Shown here piece after piece: positions 1 to 15,231 of a DNA stretch of 64,000 nt. The translations under genes were made by a program, and so were the position numbers. The stretch is from contig CAXXHV010000001.1 in the NCBI GenBank assembly GCA_963678575.2, positions 1 through 64,000 of the forward strand, given 5' to 3'. Origin of the DNA: Pleomorphochaeta sp963678575. GTDB lineage: Bacteria > Spirochaetota > Spirochaetia > Sphaerochaetales > Sphaerochaetaceae. Every line of letters starts with the position of its first letter. The first letter of the stretch is position 1. The notes beneath the pieces were generated by a model. The model had not been told where the DNA came from. It saw only the letters and a program-made list of their open reading frames with translations, and made no database searches.

Positions 1-632
<632 letters not shown>

Positions 633-683
633 ATATTATCTTTACAATCCCTAACGCTATTTATGTCAAATATCTTTTTCTTT

Positions 684-757
684 TGGAGGCAAGGGGACTC
701 GAACCCCTGACCCTCGGCTTGCAAAGCCGATGCTCTAGCCAACTGAGCTATGCCCCC
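684..757 (-). tRNA. tRNA-Ala (anticodon TGC) in the 16S-23S spacer
   Basis: The minus strand folds into a full cloverleaf: acceptor GGGGGCA pairs with TGCCTCC, the anticodon loop is CTTTGCAAG with anticodon TGC, and the T arm contains GGTTCGAACCC. The discriminator base is A and no CCA is encoded. It lies between 16S and 23S and would be cut from the operon transcript. The other operon carries tRNA-Ile at the same place. Confidence 0.97.
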
Positions 758-904
758 GTTGTCTAAAATTAAAAGAGCGGGAAGAGAATTTTCTTGCAAG
801 TTACCTTAAAGAGGGTCTTTGTTGATAGGTCTTCCACCTATCGGATTACATCCTATTGTTGTGTGTTTAACTGTGAGAGGTCAAACACTAACCTTTCTTA
901 GTAG

Positions 905-2448
<1,544 letters not shown>

Positions 2449-2697
2449 ATAATATGGTCATAAAGACCATTAATTTAACAAAATCATTTAATTCCTGTCA
2501 CTCGCTTTAACGAACATTAGCTTATTTCATCTTGTTCTTATTTTGAATTGACAGAAAGCCCTCTTTACACAATTTTCATTGCAATAACTTGCTTTCTATT
2601 TCTCTTCCCTAACGCTCATAATTTCAAATAACAATTACAATTAGTTCAATAATTTAGAACTTCTTGCAGGCACTCATTTTTTTTGAGCACTCAGTTA

Positions 2698-2726
2698 ACA
2701 TAACAGTTTTCAAACCAACAAGTCAA
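2698..2726 (-). promoter_or_regulatory. Promoter of the first rRNA operon
   Basis: On the minus strand, TTGACT (2721-2726) is followed after 17 nt by TTATGT (2698-2703), about 250 nt upstream of the 16S 5' end. The second operon has the same GCTATTGACT block with a 17-nt spacer at the same distance. The two leaders otherwise differ in their distal half, so this shared element is the best promoter candidate. The rest of 2449-2965 is AT-rich leader and spacer with no gene seen. Confidence 0.65.
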
Positions 2727-2887
2727 TAGCTTTTTTTATTTTTTTTAACTATATTTTTTATCATTTAAGATAATGTTTATTGGTTTTTTTGCCTGCCAAC
2801 GAGTTGAGAAACTACACCACAATCAAATATTATGCAATAGGATTTTTAATTTTTTTTTCTTTTTTTTTAAAATTATTAATTTTAACC

Positions 2888-2926
2888 AAAATATTGCCAT
2901 TTTTTATCTAAAAACAGCAATATTTT
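2888..2926 (-). terminator. Possible terminator downstream of gpx
   Basis: A 10-bp stem (AAAATATTGC / GCAATATTTT) with a long loop lies between the glutathione peroxidase stop and the first rRNA operon promoter. The sequence on both sides is AT-rich, but a clean T-run on the minus strand is lacking, so this is a weak call. Confidence 0.35.
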
Positions 2927-2965
2927 AAGTTTTTTCTTATATTTTAATAAAGTTTTAAATATTAT

Positions 2966-3442
2966 TTATTTTAATAATTTTAAAATATATTTTTCTAAAT
3001 CTTCAGGTTTTTTACTTGGAGCAAATCTTTTTATTACATTTCCATTCTTATCAATTAAAAATTTTGTAAAATTCCATTTAATATTAGATCCAAATGTTCC
3101 TTTTTTTGCTTCTTTTAAATATTTATAAAGTGGATGTGAATTTTCACCATTTACTTCAATCTTTTTAAACATTGGAAAACTTACACCATAATTCAAAGAA
3201 CAAAAAGAATGAATTTCTTCATCACTTAAAGGATCTTGATTAGCAAATTGATTACAAGGAAATCCTAGTATTTCAAATCCTTGATTTTTATATTTTTCAT
3301 ATAATAATTCTAATCCTTCAAATTGAGGGGTAAAACCACACTTACTTGCAGTATTTACAATCAAAAGAACTTTGTCTTTATATTCTTCTAATTTTATACT
3401 TGTATTATCTATTTTTTCTACTTCATAGTCATATATTTTCAT
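2966..3442 (-). CDS. Glutathione peroxidase family protein (thiol peroxidase)
   Basis: A 158-aa peroxidase of the glutathione peroxidase family that reduces hydrogen or organic peroxides in the cytoplasm. The active site is a cysteine, not selenocysteine: C35 in NTASKCGFT. The Gln of FPCNQF and the Trp of WNFTKF complete the usual catalytic set. A second cysteine in FCSLNYG suggests the bacterial thioredoxin-dependent type with a resolving Cys. The ATG at 3442 is chosen because AGGAG sits directly before it. An upstream in-frame ATG would remove seven codons of leader and lacks this site. It is a single gene between the rRNA operon and a divergent lipoprotein gene. Confidence 0.92.
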   Translation of the reverse strand: MKIYDYEVEKIDNTSIKLEEYKDKVLLIVNTASKCGFTPQFEGLELLYEKYKNQGFEILGFPCNQFANQDPLSDEEIHSFCSLNYGVSFPMFKKIEVNGENSHPLYKYLKEAKKGTFGSNIKWNFTKFLIDKNGNVIKRFAPSKKPEDLEKYILKLLK

Positions 3443-3455
3443 ATTGTCTCCTATT

Positions 3456-3505
3456 AATCGCATGCGATTTAATTAAAAGATATTAATTTTTCTCTATATT
3501 GTAAA
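3456..3505 (-). promoter_or_regulatory. Promoter and 14-bp palindromic operator candidate for gpx
   Basis: On the minus strand TTTACA (3500-3505) and TATCTT (3477-3482) are separated by 17 nt, placing the start near 3470. A perfect palindrome, AATCGCATGCGATT (3456-3469), covers the predicted transcription start and lies just upstream of the AGGAG site. That position suits a repressor operator. The regulator is unknown. Confidence 0.5.
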
Positions 3506-3597
3506 GACTTTTTACTATAAATTAATACAAATATTTAAATTTTATTTGATTTATAACAAATTTGTAATTTATAATTCTAATTAGAAAGGAGTTTAAA

Positions 3598-4077
3598 ATG
3601 AAAAAAGGTTTAATGGCATTATTATTTTTATTATCAATTAGCTTTATGAGTTGTGATTTATTTTTCACACCATCTGATATCTATTTTTGGTCTCTAGTTG
3701 ATGAATATAATACAACTACCGAAAACCCGATAGAAATAAAACTTACAAATAAAACTGTTTTTATAATGACTAGAGGAGAAAATGATTCAACTCTAAATGA
3801 TACAGCAGGATACGACACCAAAGAAGAAGCTTCTGCTGTATTAGAAAGTACAAACTTCGTATTAAGCGAAAATACTAATGAAATTATATTTGATAATTCG
3901 AATCATAATAAAGAAGTAAAGAACCTTTCTCAAACTGACGGAGTTGGAGATTTTCATATCTTTCAAATTTTCGAAATTAGTAATATAATAAAAGACAAAA
4001 TTTATGTTATCCACGGAGAAACAACAGGATCACAAGGATCTGTTGACATGGCAGATATCAAAGTAATTTTTAAGTAG
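3598..4077 (+). CDS. Putative lipoprotein of unknown function
   Basis: A 159-aa secreted protein. A short lysine-start, a hydrophobic stretch and the lipobox-like SFMSC at residues 15-19 indicate a lipoprotein signal peptide with C19 as the modified cysteine. The mature part is acidic and Thr/Asn-rich, and I recognise no known domain. An AGAAAGGAG site precedes the ATG. The aldo/keto reductase follows after only 7 nt, so the two are probably co-transcribed, but no functional link is evident. Confidence 0.75.
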   Translation: MKKGLMALLFLLSISFMSCDLFFTPSDIYFWSLVDEYNTTTENPIEIKLTNKTVFIMTRGENDSTLNDTAGYDTKEEASAVLESTNFVLSENTNEIIFDNSNHNKEVKNLSQTDGVGDFHIFQIFEISNIIKDKIYVIHGETTGSQGSVDMADIKVIFK

Positions 4078-4084
4078 AGGAAAA

Positions 4085-5236
4085 ATGATTTATAGAGAAC
4101 TTGGAAAAAACAAAGTAAAAGTTTCACAATTAGGTTTTGGATGCATGAGATTTCCAACAATTGATGGAGAAACAAAAAACATTGATATAGCAGCAACAAC
4201 AGACTTATTACGATATGCAATTAATAATGGAGTTAACTATATTGATACAGCATACCCTTACCATGATGGCATGAGTGAAGTTGTTGTTGGAGAAATTCTA
4301 AATAAAGAAAATTTGAGAAACAAAGTTAATCTTGTATCAAAATTATCTTTATGGATGATAAAATCTAAAGATGATCTTGAAAAATTTCTTGATGATCAAT
4401 TAGAAAGATCTCATCAAACTTATTTTGATTTTTATTTAGTTCATGCACTAAATAAAGATTATTGGAAAAAAGTAAAAGAGTTTGATGTTTTATCTTTTTT
4501 AGACAAGGCAAAGAAAAACGGTAAAATTAAATCTGTAGGATTTTCATTCCACGATGAATCTTTAGACTTGTTTAAAGAGATTGTTGATGGATATGATTGG
4601 GATTTAGCACAAATACAATACAATTATTTAGACAAATATTATCAAGCAGGAATTGAGGGCTTAGAATACTGTGAATCTAAAGGAATTGGTTGTGTAATAA
4701 TGGAACCTCTCAAAGGTGGACACCTAGCAAACAACCTTCCTCCTGAAGCTGAAGAAGTATTTAAAAAAGCTGATAAAAAAGCTTCATTTGCTTCCTGGTC
4801 TTTAAAATGGTTACTAAACCAAAAAAATGTTAAAGTAATTTTAAGTGGAATGAGTGATTTAAATCAAGTTATTGATAACATTGATACTACTTCTAAATAT
4901 AGCGAAAATAGTTTAACAGAAAAAGAAAAAAATACAATTAATAAAGTACTAGAAATAATAAATAAAACAAAAAGAATAGACTGTACAAATTGTAAATATT
5001 GTATGCCTTGTCCTCAAGGTGTCTTAATACCAAATAATTTTGCATATTACAATAAATATTATAATTTTGATTGTGAAGAAAATAGGAAAAGCATAAAAGG
5101 AATGTATAATTCAATTTTTATTGATAGTGAAAAAGCTAGTGCTTGTGTAGAATGTGGCTTATGTGAAACACATTGTCCTCAGCATCTAAAAATAAGAGAT
5201 TTACTAAAAGATGTTAGCACTTTATTTGAATCATAA
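4085..5236 (+). CDS. Aldo/keto reductase with C-terminal ferredoxin-type Fe-S domain
   Basis: A 383-aa protein. The N-terminal 280 residues form an aldo/keto reductase barrel (GFGCMRFP start, DTAYPY with the catalytic Tyr region). The C-terminal part contains CTNCKYCMPCPQGV and CVECGLCETHCP, which would bind [4Fe-4S] clusters. This architecture is common in anaerobes, and the physiological substrate is generally unknown. It follows the lipoprotein gene by 7 nt and has AGAGGA as ribosome site. A terminator follows at 5262. Family assignment is firm, substrate is not. Confidence 0.93.
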   Translation: MIYRELGKNKVKVSQLGFGCMRFPTIDGETKNIDIAATTDLLRYAINNGVNYIDTAYPYHDGMSEVVVGEILNKENLRNKVNLVSKLSLWMIKSKDDLEKFLDDQLERSHQTYFDFYLVHALNKDYWKKVKEFDVLSFLDKAKKNGKIKSVGFSFHDESLDLFKEIVDGYDWDLAQIQYNYLDKYYQAGIEGLEYCESKGIGCVIMEPLKGGHLANNLPPEAEEVFKKADKKASFASWSLKWLLNQKNVKVILSGMSDLNQVIDNIDTTSKYSENSLTEKEKNTINKVLEIINKTKRIDCTNCKYCMPCPQGVLIPNNFAYYNKYYNFDCEENRKSIKGMYNSIFIDSEKASACVECGLCETHCPQHLKIRDLLKDVSTLFES

Positions 5237-5261
5237 AATTATTATATAGAAACTTAATTAG

Positions 5262-5303
5262 AATCCAAAGAATTAAAATATTTCTTTGGATTTTTTCTTT
5301 TTT
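5262..5303 (+). terminator. Rho-independent terminator of the aldo/keto reductase operon
   Basis: AATCCAAAGAA and its complement TTCTTTGGATT form a stem followed directly by TTTTTTC, just after the stop codon at 5236. Confidence 0.8.
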
Positions 5304-5310
5304 ATAAAGC

Positions 5311-5340
5311 AAAAAAAAATACACCATAAGGTGTAAAAAA
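5311..5340 (-). terminator. Rho-independent terminator of the second rRNA operon
   Basis: On the minus strand TACACC-TTAT-GGTGTA forms a short stem-loop followed by a run of nine T. It lies 8 nt past the 3' end of 5S rRNA and faces the plus-strand terminator at 5262-5303. Confidence 0.75.
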
Positions 5341-5347
5341 TAAAAAA

Positions 5348-5461
5348 GGCCCGGCAGCTACCTACTCTCCCACAAAAATGTAGTACCATCGGCGTGAGAG
5401 CGCTTAACTGCCGTGTTCGGGATGGGAACGGGTGTATCCACTCTGCTATGGCCACCGGGCC
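5348..5461 (-). rRNA. rrf: 5S rRNA, second rRNA operon
   Basis: About 114 nt on the minus strand. The ends GGCCCGGTGG and GCTGCCGGGCC pair as helix I, and the internal CCCATCCCGAACACGG is the conserved 5S loop sequence. It is last in the operon, roughly 70 nt after 23S. Confidence 0.95.
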
Positions 5462-5516
5462 AACTTAAACCTAGAGAGCTAAATCTCTTTAGCTATCGAG
5501 TTTAAGTACGATTTGG

Positions 5517-5530
5517 GATCGTAACGATAA

Positions 5531-5541
<11 letters not shown>
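5517..5541 (-). other. 3' arm of the 23S rRNA processing stem
   Basis: This 25-nt segment around the 23S 3' end is complementary, with two mismatches, to 8466-8490 around the 23S 5' end. In the precursor the two would form a long helix of the kind cut by RNase III. Confidence 0.7.
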
Positions 5542-8473
<2,932 letters not shown>

Positions 8474-8558
8474 ATATTATCTTTACAATCCCTAACGCTA
8501 TATTGAATATAAAATATCCTGTAAAAAAACCAGCGAATCAAAATGTCCGCTGAAAATA

Positions 8559-8632
8559 TGGGACTGACAAGACTTGAACTTGTGACCTCTTGCTTATCAG
8601 GCAAGCGCTCTAACCACCTGAGCTACAGTCCC
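8559..8632 (-). tRNA. tRNA-Ile (anticodon GAT) in the 16S-23S spacer
   Basis: The minus strand gives acceptor GGGACTG pairing with CAGTCCC, a D arm AGCTCAGGTGGTTAGAGC, anticodon loop CTGATAAG with anticodon GAT, and T arm AGTTCAAGTCT. The discriminator is A and no CCA is encoded. It occupies the same spacer position that tRNA-Ala holds in the other operon. Confidence 0.97.
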
Positions 8633-8765
8633 GAATGACATAAATACAAAAGAAGAGAAGAAAAAAAACACTAGGGTCTTTGTTGATAGGTCTTCCACCT
8701 ATCGGATTACATCCTATTGTTGTGTGTTCAACTGTGAGAGGTCAAACACTAACCTTTCTTAGTAG

Positions 8766-10309
<1,544 letters not shown>

Positions 10310-10559
10310 ATAATATGGTCATAAAGACCATTAATTTAACAAAATCATTTAATTCCTGTCACTCGCTTTAACGAACATTAGCTTATTTCATCTTGTTCTT
10401 ATTTTGAATTGACAGAAAGCCCTAATGCTTCCTATTGTATTACTTTTACAACGACCAACTAAATGGTAATCAAAAAGTAAAAAATACTTCTCTTCTCTTC
10501 TCTAATATTTATGTCAAAAAACTGCTTGAAATAATCAAAAATTATTAACAAGCTTGTTG

Positions 10560-10588
10560 AAAATAGCACGTATAAAAATTATAGTCAA
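10560..10588 (-). promoter_or_regulatory. Promoter of the second rRNA operon
   Basis: TTGACT (10583-10588) and TATTTT (10560-10565) on the minus strand are separated by 17 nt, about 250 nt upstream of 16S, the same geometry as in the first operon. The remaining bases up to 10933 are AT-rich, with a stretch of repeated TTTTTTTAC units near 10710-10735 and no gene seen. Confidence 0.6.
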
Positions 10589-10871
10589 TAGCTATTTTAT
10601 TTTTTATTGAAATTTTCAACAAAATGCCGTTTAAATCGCTTTATATTAACGTTTTATGTCGGACAACAAGAGGGATATTACGAAAACTTTTATCTTTTGT
10701 CTAGTACTTTTTTTTACTTTTTTTTACTTTTTTTCCCCTTTATTAATATTATATATAAAAAGCTTTGAAAATTACAAAATATAAGACATATATTTCTTAT
10801 TTTTATTATTTTTTCAATATTTTCAAAAGAAAATATACTCTCAATATTTTTATTTTTTAAAATAAAAAAAC

Positions 10872-10910
10872 AAAAAAAGTTGTTCCTTTGAAAAATAACA
10901 AAGAAACAAC
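10872..10910 (-). terminator. Rho-independent terminator of pgsA
   Basis: On the minus strand GTTGTTTCTTTG pairs with CAAAGGAACAAC around an 8-nt loop, followed by seven T. It lies 24 nt past the pgsA stop. Confidence 0.85.
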
Positions 10911-10933
10911 CATATATAAATTATAAATAAATC

Positions 10934-11530
10934 CTATTTGCTTAAATGACTTAAAATCTTACTTTTTTTAATTTGTAATATATATGTAAAAAATGAAGCT
11001 AAAGAGGCAAAAGCAGATAGGTAGAATAAAATATTCAAACCTAAATGAATTTGTTCCAAATATGGAAAAGAAGAAAAACTTCTTACCAAAATTAAATATA
11101 ATACCCCGCAAACGGCAGATATGGCATATAAAACAGCTTTACTTTTACCCCAAATATTAGCAGGAAGAGCTTTCCCCTCTCTCATCATTAAAGATCTTAT
11201 AAAGGATTGCGCTAATTCTCTCCACAGGATTATTACAAAAGCTATAATTGGGAAAATATTTACACTCATTAGACAAACAAAATATGTTAGTCTTGCAAAA
11301 GTATCTGCAAAAGGATCCATTACTTTGCCTAAATCAGTAACAAGATCTCTTTTTCTTGCTATTATTCCATCTAATAAATCTGTTGCTTCAATTAAAACAA
11401 ACAAAATCAAAACTAAAAGAGTTGACAAATTTTGAAGGGAAGGGGTAAACCAAAGTGGCAAATTAAAAGCTATAAAAAACATTGGCGTCATTATTAAACG
11501 AGCAAGGGTTAATTTATTTGGTAAATTCAC
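10934..11530 (-). CDS. pgsA: CDP-diacylglycerol-glycerol-3-phosphate 3-phosphatidyltransferase
   Basis: A 198-aa integral membrane enzyme that makes phosphatidylglycerol phosphate, the first committed step to phosphatidylglycerol. The CDP-alcohol phosphotransferase signature is complete: DLLDG, IIAR, a Gly nine residues on, then KVMD and PFAD. Several membrane segments surround it. The start is a GTG at 11530 with TAGGAG seven bases before it. It follows the carboxypeptidase gene by 14 nt, so the two probably share a transcript. Among CDP-alcohol transferases PgsA is the best fit by length and N-terminus (NLPNKLTLARL), but other head-group enzymes are not excluded. Confidence 0.88.
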   Translation of the reverse strand: MNLPNKLTLARLIMTPMFFIAFNLPLWFTPSLQNLSTLLVLILFVLIEATDLLDGIIARKRDLVTDLGKVMDPFADTFARLTYFVCLMSVNIFPIIAFVIILWRELAQSFIRSLMMREGKALPANIWGKSKAVLYAISAVCGVLYLILVRSFSSFPYLEQIHLGLNILFYLSAFASLASFFTYILQIKKSKILSHLSK

Positions 11531-11544
11531 AATATTCTCCTATA

Positions 11545-13065
11545 TTAATTAAATATAACATTTAGCTTCTTTTCAAGGTATCGTGTGAAATAGCTTGCGT
11601 CAAGCGATTTATTTGTAATTTGTTCTACTAAAACTTTTGGAGAATAAAGACTCCCTTTTGAATGAATGTTCTCATCTAACCAATTACTTATTTCTTTTAA
11701 TCCTTTCTGTTTAATTATTTCTCCTAACTCCATACCACCAAAATCTTCTTCTAATTTATCTAAAAATTGTGCAGAATATAAATTACCTAATGAATAAGTA
11801 GGGAAATAACCAAACAATCCAGATGCCCAATGAACATCTTGTAAACAACCATCTTTCTCTTTTTCAATTTTTATAGAAAAAAGTTCTTCAAATAATTTAT
11901 TCCAGGCTGCAGGTAAATCTTTAACTTTTAAAGAACCCTCAATTAATTGTTTTTCCAATTTATATCTCAAAATAATATGCAAATTATAGGTAGCTTCATC
12001 AGCATTTACTCTTACATATGAAGGATTAACCCTATTTATTGCTTTAACAAAATCTTTTTTTGAAACACTATTTAGTTGTTGAGAAAAAATTTCTTGTAAT
12101 TTTGGATACCAGATATCCCAAAATGAAGGATTTTTCAAAACAACATTTTCCCAAAATCTGCTCTGACTTTCATGGATTCCCATACTTACGCCATCGCTTA
12201 AACTAGTGCCCTTCAATTCATTCTTAGATGCATTCATTTCATATAAAGCATGTCCTCCCTCATGAATTGTAGAACATAAAGGATCACTCAAATTAGGGTC
12301 TGTATATCTTGTTGTAATTCTAATATCATCACCACCTAATGTAGTAGTAAAGGGATGAACAGCAAGTGCTAAAGTTCCTCTATCGAAATCAAAACCCATC
12401 TCTTTTAAAATCTCTTTTGCAAAAGATTCTTGTTTTTTTATATCAAATGATTCATATAAAAAACCATCACTTAAATTAAATTCTTTATACTTTTCTACAA
12501 TTGGAATTAATTTCTTTTGTAAGTCTTCAAATAAAGGATCTAGAATATCACTTGTTACACCTTCTTCATATTCATTTAATAAGGCATCATATAAACTTTG
12601 ACCTTCTTTCTTAATATAGGAAGCTTCTCTTTTTATACAATTAATAACCTCTTCTAAATAAGGTTCAAAAATACTAAAATCATTTTTTTCTCTTGCCATT
12701 ACCCAATTATCATAAGCTTTTGTTAAAATTTCTTGCTTTTCTTTAATATGCTCGTTTGGAATTTTTATCGCTTTATTATATTCATTAAAACGTTTTCTTA
12801 TTAATGCTTTTTGATAATCGGTTTCACCGAAACCTTCTTCATTATCTTCTTTAGCCCCAAGTTCATTTAATACTTTTTTCATATCTTCACTTTTTACAAG
12901 CTTATGTGCCTCTAAAGAAGTCCAGGCCATTTGTGTAGATCTTTCTTCAGTTGCTTTTTTAGGAGCGTTTACTTCTAAATCATATTCCAAAACTTGAGTC
13001 AAATGATTAATCATTGTAATTTGTTTATCCAATTCTTCAAGTTGCTTAAAACTTTCTATTTTCAT
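11545..13065 (-). CDS. M32 family metallocarboxypeptidase (carboxypeptidase Taq type)
   Basis: A 506-aa cytoplasmic zinc peptidase that removes C-terminal amino acids from peptides. The zinc motif HEGGH is at residues 268-272 and the family HPF motif at 237-239. Other M32 hallmarks are present: GIHESQSRFWEN after the zinc site and the C-terminal SLGNLYSAQ region. Length matches the family (about 500 aa). AAGGAAAAG precedes the ATG. It lies between thrS, from which it is separated by a hairpin, and pgsA. Confidence 0.95.
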   Translation of the reverse strand: MKIESFKQLEELDKQITMINHLTQVLEYDLEVNAPKKATEERSTQMAWTSLEAHKLVKSEDMKKVLNELGAKEDNEEGFGETDYQKALIRKRFNEYNKAIKIPNEHIKEKQEILTKAYDNWVMAREKNDFSIFEPYLEEVINCIKREASYIKKEGQSLYDALLNEYEEGVTSDILDPLFEDLQKKLIPIVEKYKEFNLSDGFLYESFDIKKQESFAKEILKEMGFDFDRGTLALAVHPFTTTLGGDDIRITTRYTDPNLSDPLCSTIHEGGHALYEMNASKNELKGTSLSDGVSMGIHESQSRFWENVVLKNPSFWDIWYPKLQEIFSQQLNSVSKKDFVKAINRVNPSYVRVNADEATYNLHIILRYKLEKQLIEGSLKVKDLPAAWNKLFEELFSIKIEKEKDGCLQDVHWASGLFGYFPTYSLGNLYSAQFLDKLEEDFGGMELGEIIKQKGLKEISNWLDENIHSKGSLYSPKVLVEQITNKSLDASYFTRYLEKKLNVIFN

Positions 13066-13085
13066 TGCTTTTCCTTTTTTACAAA

Positions 13086-13111
13086 ACTAAGGGTGACAAA
13101 AATGTCACCCT
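13086..13111 (-). terminator. Hairpin after thrS, probable terminator
   Basis: AGGGTGACA and TGTCACCCT form a 9-bp stem with a 4-nt loop, followed on the minus strand by TTAGTTTTG. The T-run is interrupted, so termination may be partial with read-through into the carboxypeptidase gene. Confidence 0.6.
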
Positions 13112-13117
13112 ATTCAA

Positions 13118-14869
13118 TTATAATTCAATTTGTTTGGTATCAATTATATTGTGTAATTTGCTTACAAAAGCATCATAATTACCCCAATTTTGTTGTTTAC
13201 CAGTTCTTAATCTAACTGACATTTCCTTAGATTCTACTTCTCTATTACCAACAACAATCATGTATGGTATTTTTTCTTGTTGAGCTTCCTTGATTTTTGC
13301 CTTGAAGTGATTAGAACTTAAATCAGCGGATACTCTAAATTTTTCTTTTCTCAACTTCATCTCTAATTCTTTACAATAATCAAAACAAGAATCATTTATA
13401 GGAATAACTCTAACTTGCTCTGGAGATAACCAAGGGGGGAAAGCTCCGGCATAATGTTCAACTAAAACTCCAAAGAATCTTTCAATTGATCCTAATAATG
13501 CTCTATGAATCATATATGGTCTCTTTTCTACACCATCTTTATCAACAAAGGTCATATTAAATCTATCAGGTAAATTAAAATCAAATTGAATAGTTGATAA
13601 TTGCCATTGTCTTCCAACTGCATCTTTTATTTTCAAATCAATTTTAGGACCATAAAACGCTCCACCACCTTCATCAACTTCATATTCAAGCCCTTCTTTT
13701 TCAATTGCTTTTTTAAGAGCTAATGTTGCATCATCCCATCTTTCGACTTCTCCTACACTCTTTTCAGGTTTTGTTGAAAGATAAGCTTTAATATCTTCAA
13801 AACCAAAGCTATGAAGCATATGAAGTGAAAATTTCAATACAGTTTCAATTTCACTATCCATCTGTTCTGGAGTTACAATTAAATGTGCATCATCTTGTGT
13901 AAACCCTCTTACTCTTAATAAACCGTGAAGAGCACCTGCTTTTTCATATCTATAAACAGTACCTAATTCTGCCCATCTATATGGTAATTCTCTATAAGAA
14001 TGTTTCTTATTATTATATATCATTATATGGAACGGACAGTTCATTGGTTTTGCATAGTAATTTGCTTTATCCATCACCATTTTAGGATACATACTTTCTT
14101 TATAAAAGTCTAAGTGACCACTTGTTTCCCACAACCAAGATTTACCAATATGTGGAGTATATACCATTTCATAACCATTTGAATAATGTTCATCTCTCCA
14201 GAAATCTTCAATTGCTAATCTAATTCTTGCACCTTTTGGATGCCAATAAACCAAACCGGGACCTGCTTCTTCATGAATTGAAAATAAATCAAGTTCTTTA
14301 CCAAGTCTTCTATGATCTCTTTTTTCTATTTCTGCTAATTTCTCTAAATATAATCTTAAATCTTTTTTATTTGTCCAAGCAGTTCCGTAAATACGAGTAA
14401 GCATTGGATTAGACTCTTTTCCTCTCCAATAAGCGCCTGCAATACTCATTAATTTAAAAGAATCTGATCTAAGTTCTTTTGTTGAATTAACATGGGGGCC
14501 TCTACAGAGATCTGTGAAATTCCCTTGATTATATAATGATACTACTTCTTTTTCATCGATAGCATCTAATAATTCAAGTTTATATTTTTGATCCTTAAAT
14601 TTTTCTCTAGCTTCTTCTCTTGAAACTTCACTTCTAATAAATTCTTTATCACTATTAATTATCTCTTTCATTTTTTCAGTGATTTCTTCAAGGTCTTCAT
14701 TTAAAAGCTGTCTTGGTAATTCAAAATCATAATAAAAACCATTCTCAATTGAAGGTCCAATAGCTATTTGAGCTGTTGGAAACATTTCTAATACAGCTTC
14801 AGCCATTACATGAGCCATTGAGTGGCGAACTCTAGCTAGTTTTTCTTCAGCACTTAATTTTTCTGCCAT
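13118..14869 (-). CDS. thrS: Threonyl-tRNA synthetase (lacks the N-terminal TGS domain)
   Basis: A 583-aa class II synthetase charging tRNA-Thr. The protein starts directly at the editing domain: HSMAH at 16-20 and the DLCRGPH cysteine are retained. The catalytic core (RNNSH-like region, GLLRVRGFTQDDAH, motif 3 near HRALLGSIERF) and the anticodon-binding domain follow. Usual length is about 640 aa, and the missing part is the roughly 60-residue TGS domain. The short form is, to my knowledge, also found in Borrelia. AGGAG precedes the ATG. Expression is controlled by the T-box leader upstream. Confidence 0.97.
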   Translation of the reverse strand: MAEKLSAEEKLARVRHSMAHVMAEAVLEMFPTAQIAIGPSIENGFYYDFELPRQLLNEDLEEITEKMKEIINSDKEFIRSEVSREEAREKFKDQKYKLELLDAIDEKEVVSLYNQGNFTDLCRGPHVNSTKELRSDSFKLMSIAGAYWRGKESNPMLTRIYGTAWTNKKDLRLYLEKLAEIEKRDHRRLGKELDLFSIHEEAGPGLVYWHPKGARIRLAIEDFWRDEHYSNGYEMVYTPHIGKSWLWETSGHLDFYKESMYPKMVMDKANYYAKPMNCPFHIMIYNNKKHSYRELPYRWAELGTVYRYEKAGALHGLLRVRGFTQDDAHLIVTPEQMDSEIETVLKFSLHMLHSFGFEDIKAYLSTKPEKSVGEVERWDDATLALKKAIEKEGLEYEVDEGGGAFYGPKIDLKIKDAVGRQWQLSTIQFDFNLPDRFNMTFVDKDGVEKRPYMIHRALLGSIERFFGVLVEHYAGAFPPWLSPEQVRVIPINDSCFDYCKELEMKLRKEKFRVSADLSSNHFKAKIKEAQQEKIPYMIVVGNREVESKEMSVRLRTGKQQNWGNYDAFVSKLHNIIDTKQIEL

Positions 14870-14888
14870 AATTTATTCTCCTAAATTT

Positions 14889-15188
14889 AATAAACAAAAA
14901 AGCTATTATGTCCTCATCTTTATAAATGATGACACAAATCATCAAATACAAGGACGAAGGCATAATAGCTTCCGCGGTTCCACCTTGCTTCCTTTTCTTA
15001 ATAATAAAGAAAAGACGCTTAATTTGTCTCATAACGTTGAGAATACGGCTTCCTTAATCAAATAAATCTTTAGGGTCGCGGCTAAAAAGGGGTTTTCACA
15101 AAATTGTTACTAAGTATTTTTCAGCCAAGAATACTCTCTCTCTAAGCACTTTTTTTTGCTACTCGTCTTTATCATTGCCTTTAATAAA
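14889..15188 (-). promoter_or_regulatory. T-box riboswitch leader of thrS
   Basis: The leader RNA carries the canonical T-box AAGGTGGAACCGCGG (14972-14986), which pairs with the acceptor end of uncharged tRNA. Near its 5' end is GACGAGTAGC, like the conserved start of Stem I, then AGAGAGAG and a distal hairpin. The likely specifier is ACC (15091-15093) in TGAAAACCCC, a threonine codon, matching the gene downstream. A terminator stem AGCTATTATG / CATAATAGCT (14961-14970 with 14901-14910) is followed by six T, and the competing antiterminator uses AAGG / CCTT. The specifier assignment is inference from alignment by eye. The T-box and terminator are seen directly. Confidence 0.92.
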
Positions 15189-15217
15189 AATATGCTCTTT
15201 TTAAATTGAGATGTCAA
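15189..15217 (-). promoter_or_regulatory. Promoter of the thrS T-box transcript
   Basis: TTGACA (15212-15217) and CATATT (15189-15194) with a 17-nt spacer, ending just upstream of the leader's first conserved elements. Confidence 0.75.
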
Positions 15218-15231
15218 GCAATATATATTAT

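Noticed and set aside
10700..10740. TTTTTTTAC units as a tandem repeat or CRISPR-like array
   Set aside because: Only three short low-complexity units without spacers. It is simple AT-rich spacer sequence.
14847..15032. 61-codon frame upstream of thrS as a leader peptide
   Set aside because: It overlaps the T-box and terminator elements, which fully explain the region, and has no ribosome site.
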